Source: Alphaproteobacteria bacterium UBA6149
Lineage (GTDB): Bacteria > Pseudomonadota > Alphaproteobacteria > Rickettsiales > UBA998
Length of the DNA stretch: 6,822 bases
Reading direction: 5' to 3'
Assembly (NCBI GenBank): GCA_002423155.1
Contig: DIUV01000018.1
Location: 10,234-17,055, forward strand
Positions 6,239 to 6,822 of the stretch are shown piece by piece. Under the pieces are notes generated by a model. The model saw only the letters and a program-made list of their open reading frames with translations, was not told the origin of the DNA and did no database searches. Position 1 is the first letter of the stretch. Every line of letters begins with the position of its first letter. The position numbers and the translations under genes are program-made.

Positions 6239-6822
6239 GTGAAAAAAACAGAGTTAAGATTTGCGCTCTCAAAAATATTTATAGGGCTGTTTTTCTGCGT
6301 GCTCAATCCTCCTGCTTTTGCTAACCCCGTTGGTGGCAAAGTCAGCGCTGGTCAGGTGAGCATAAATGGTTCTGTGAATAAACTAGACATCATCCAACAT
6401 AGCGATAAAGCCATAATTGACTGGCGGGGGTTTGATATTGCTAAAGGAGAACAAACCGAGATTCATCAATCTGGCAATAATTCTATTATTCTCAATCGAG
6501 TTAACAGTAAGTCTTCTAGCCAGATAGACGGAAAACTGACCGCCAATGGCAAGGTGCTGATTATTAATCAAAACGGCATTTTATTCGGCAAAAATGCGCA
6601 AGTGGATGTGAATAGCCTAATTGCCAGCACTGCGGATGTGGATAATGCTAAATTCATGCAAGCGGGCAAGCTAAAACTAGATAAAGCAGGAAATCCTCAA
6701 GCTGCCATTATCAATCAAGGGCAAATCACCGCGCAAGAGGCGGGCTTAATCGGGTTTGTCGCTCCCAATGTTCTAAATTCAGGGATTATTAGCGCTAAAC
6801 TGGGAAAAGTACATTTAGCCTC
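6239..6822 (+). CDS. TpsA exoprotein, filamentous hemagglutinin N-terminal domain (partial, runs off right edge)
   Basis: This is the N-terminal 194 codons of a secreted two-partner exoprotein, open to the window end. The GTG at 6239 is the only usable start: a TAA lies in frame at 6221-6223 and no other start codon follows it. A clear signal peptide (about 1-28) has a basic MKK start, a hydrophobic core and cleavage after AFA. The mature part begins NPVGGKV and continues as a TPS secretion domain: IDWRGFDIAKGE (60-71), ILNRVN (84-89), SQIDGKLTANGKVLIINQNGILFG (94-117), ASTADV, and AGLIGFVAPNVLNSG. The usual NPNG motif reads NQNG (110-113). In this family the domain is read by TpsB and nucleates a long beta-helix that usually extends for hundreds to thousands of residues. 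Whether it is an adhesin, hemolysin or contact-dependent toxin cannot be told from this part. The ribosome binding site is weak. Confidence 0.9.
   Translation, partial: MKKTELRFALSKIFIGLFFCVLNPPAFANPVGGKVSAGQVSINGSVNKLDIIQHSDKAIIDWRGFDIAKGEQTEIHQSGNNSIILNRVNSKSSSQIDGKLTANGKVLIINQNGILFGKNAQVDVNSLIASTADVDNAKFMQAGKLKLDKAGNPQAAIINQGQITAQEAGLIGFVAPNVLNSGIISAKLGKVHLA

Noticed and set aside
1..6822. CRISPR array, tRNA, rRNA, or a novel defence system
   Set aside because: No spaced direct repeats, no tRNA cloverleaf and no rRNA sequence were recognised. All the substantial genes belong to known families.

Overview
The window looks like an AT-rich chromosomal segment of a motile, diderm Pseudomonadota bacterium. 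Three things point there: a MotAB flagellar stator pair, a microcin C-type (Yej) ABC permease, and a two-partner (type Vb) secretion locus, which needs an outer membrane. The MotB N-terminus (PIIIKK, then a Gly-rich stretch before AWKVAYADF) resembles alphaproteobacterial MotB proteins. I lean to a low-GC alphaproteobacterium, but that is an inference from memory of the families.

Layout. Everything from the left edge to about 3985 lies on the minus strand; the right half lies on the plus strand. Reading the minus strand in transcription order: a candidate promoter (3992-4020), a decayed higB toxin gene (3723-3985), an intact higA antitoxin gene (3412-3711), yejE (2378-3412) sharing one base with higA (TGATG), a cluster of hairpins (2277-2361), then motA (1286-2137) and motB (164-1252). 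The divergent intergenic region (3986-4484) contains a 163-bp element with 28-bp terminal inverted repeats and no transposase (4071-4233), which looks like a MITE. The plus-strand half has a TpsB outer-membrane transporter gene (4485-6164) and the 5' part of its TpsA exoprotein gene (from 6239), which runs off the right edge.

How the parts work together. MotA and MotB form the ion-driven flagellar stator. TpsB should export TpsA across the outer membrane by recognising the TPS domain seen at the TpsA N-terminus. The central part appears rearranged. yejE normally sits between yejB and yejF, but here a broken higBA module occupies the yejB position and motA follows at the yejF position. The yejE gene may therefore be a relic, or it may be expressed from the toxin-antitoxin promoter.

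I see no clearly undescribed biological system. The best leads are the higB pseudogene and its intact antitoxin coupled to yejE, the MITE-like element, and the hairpin cluster after yejE.
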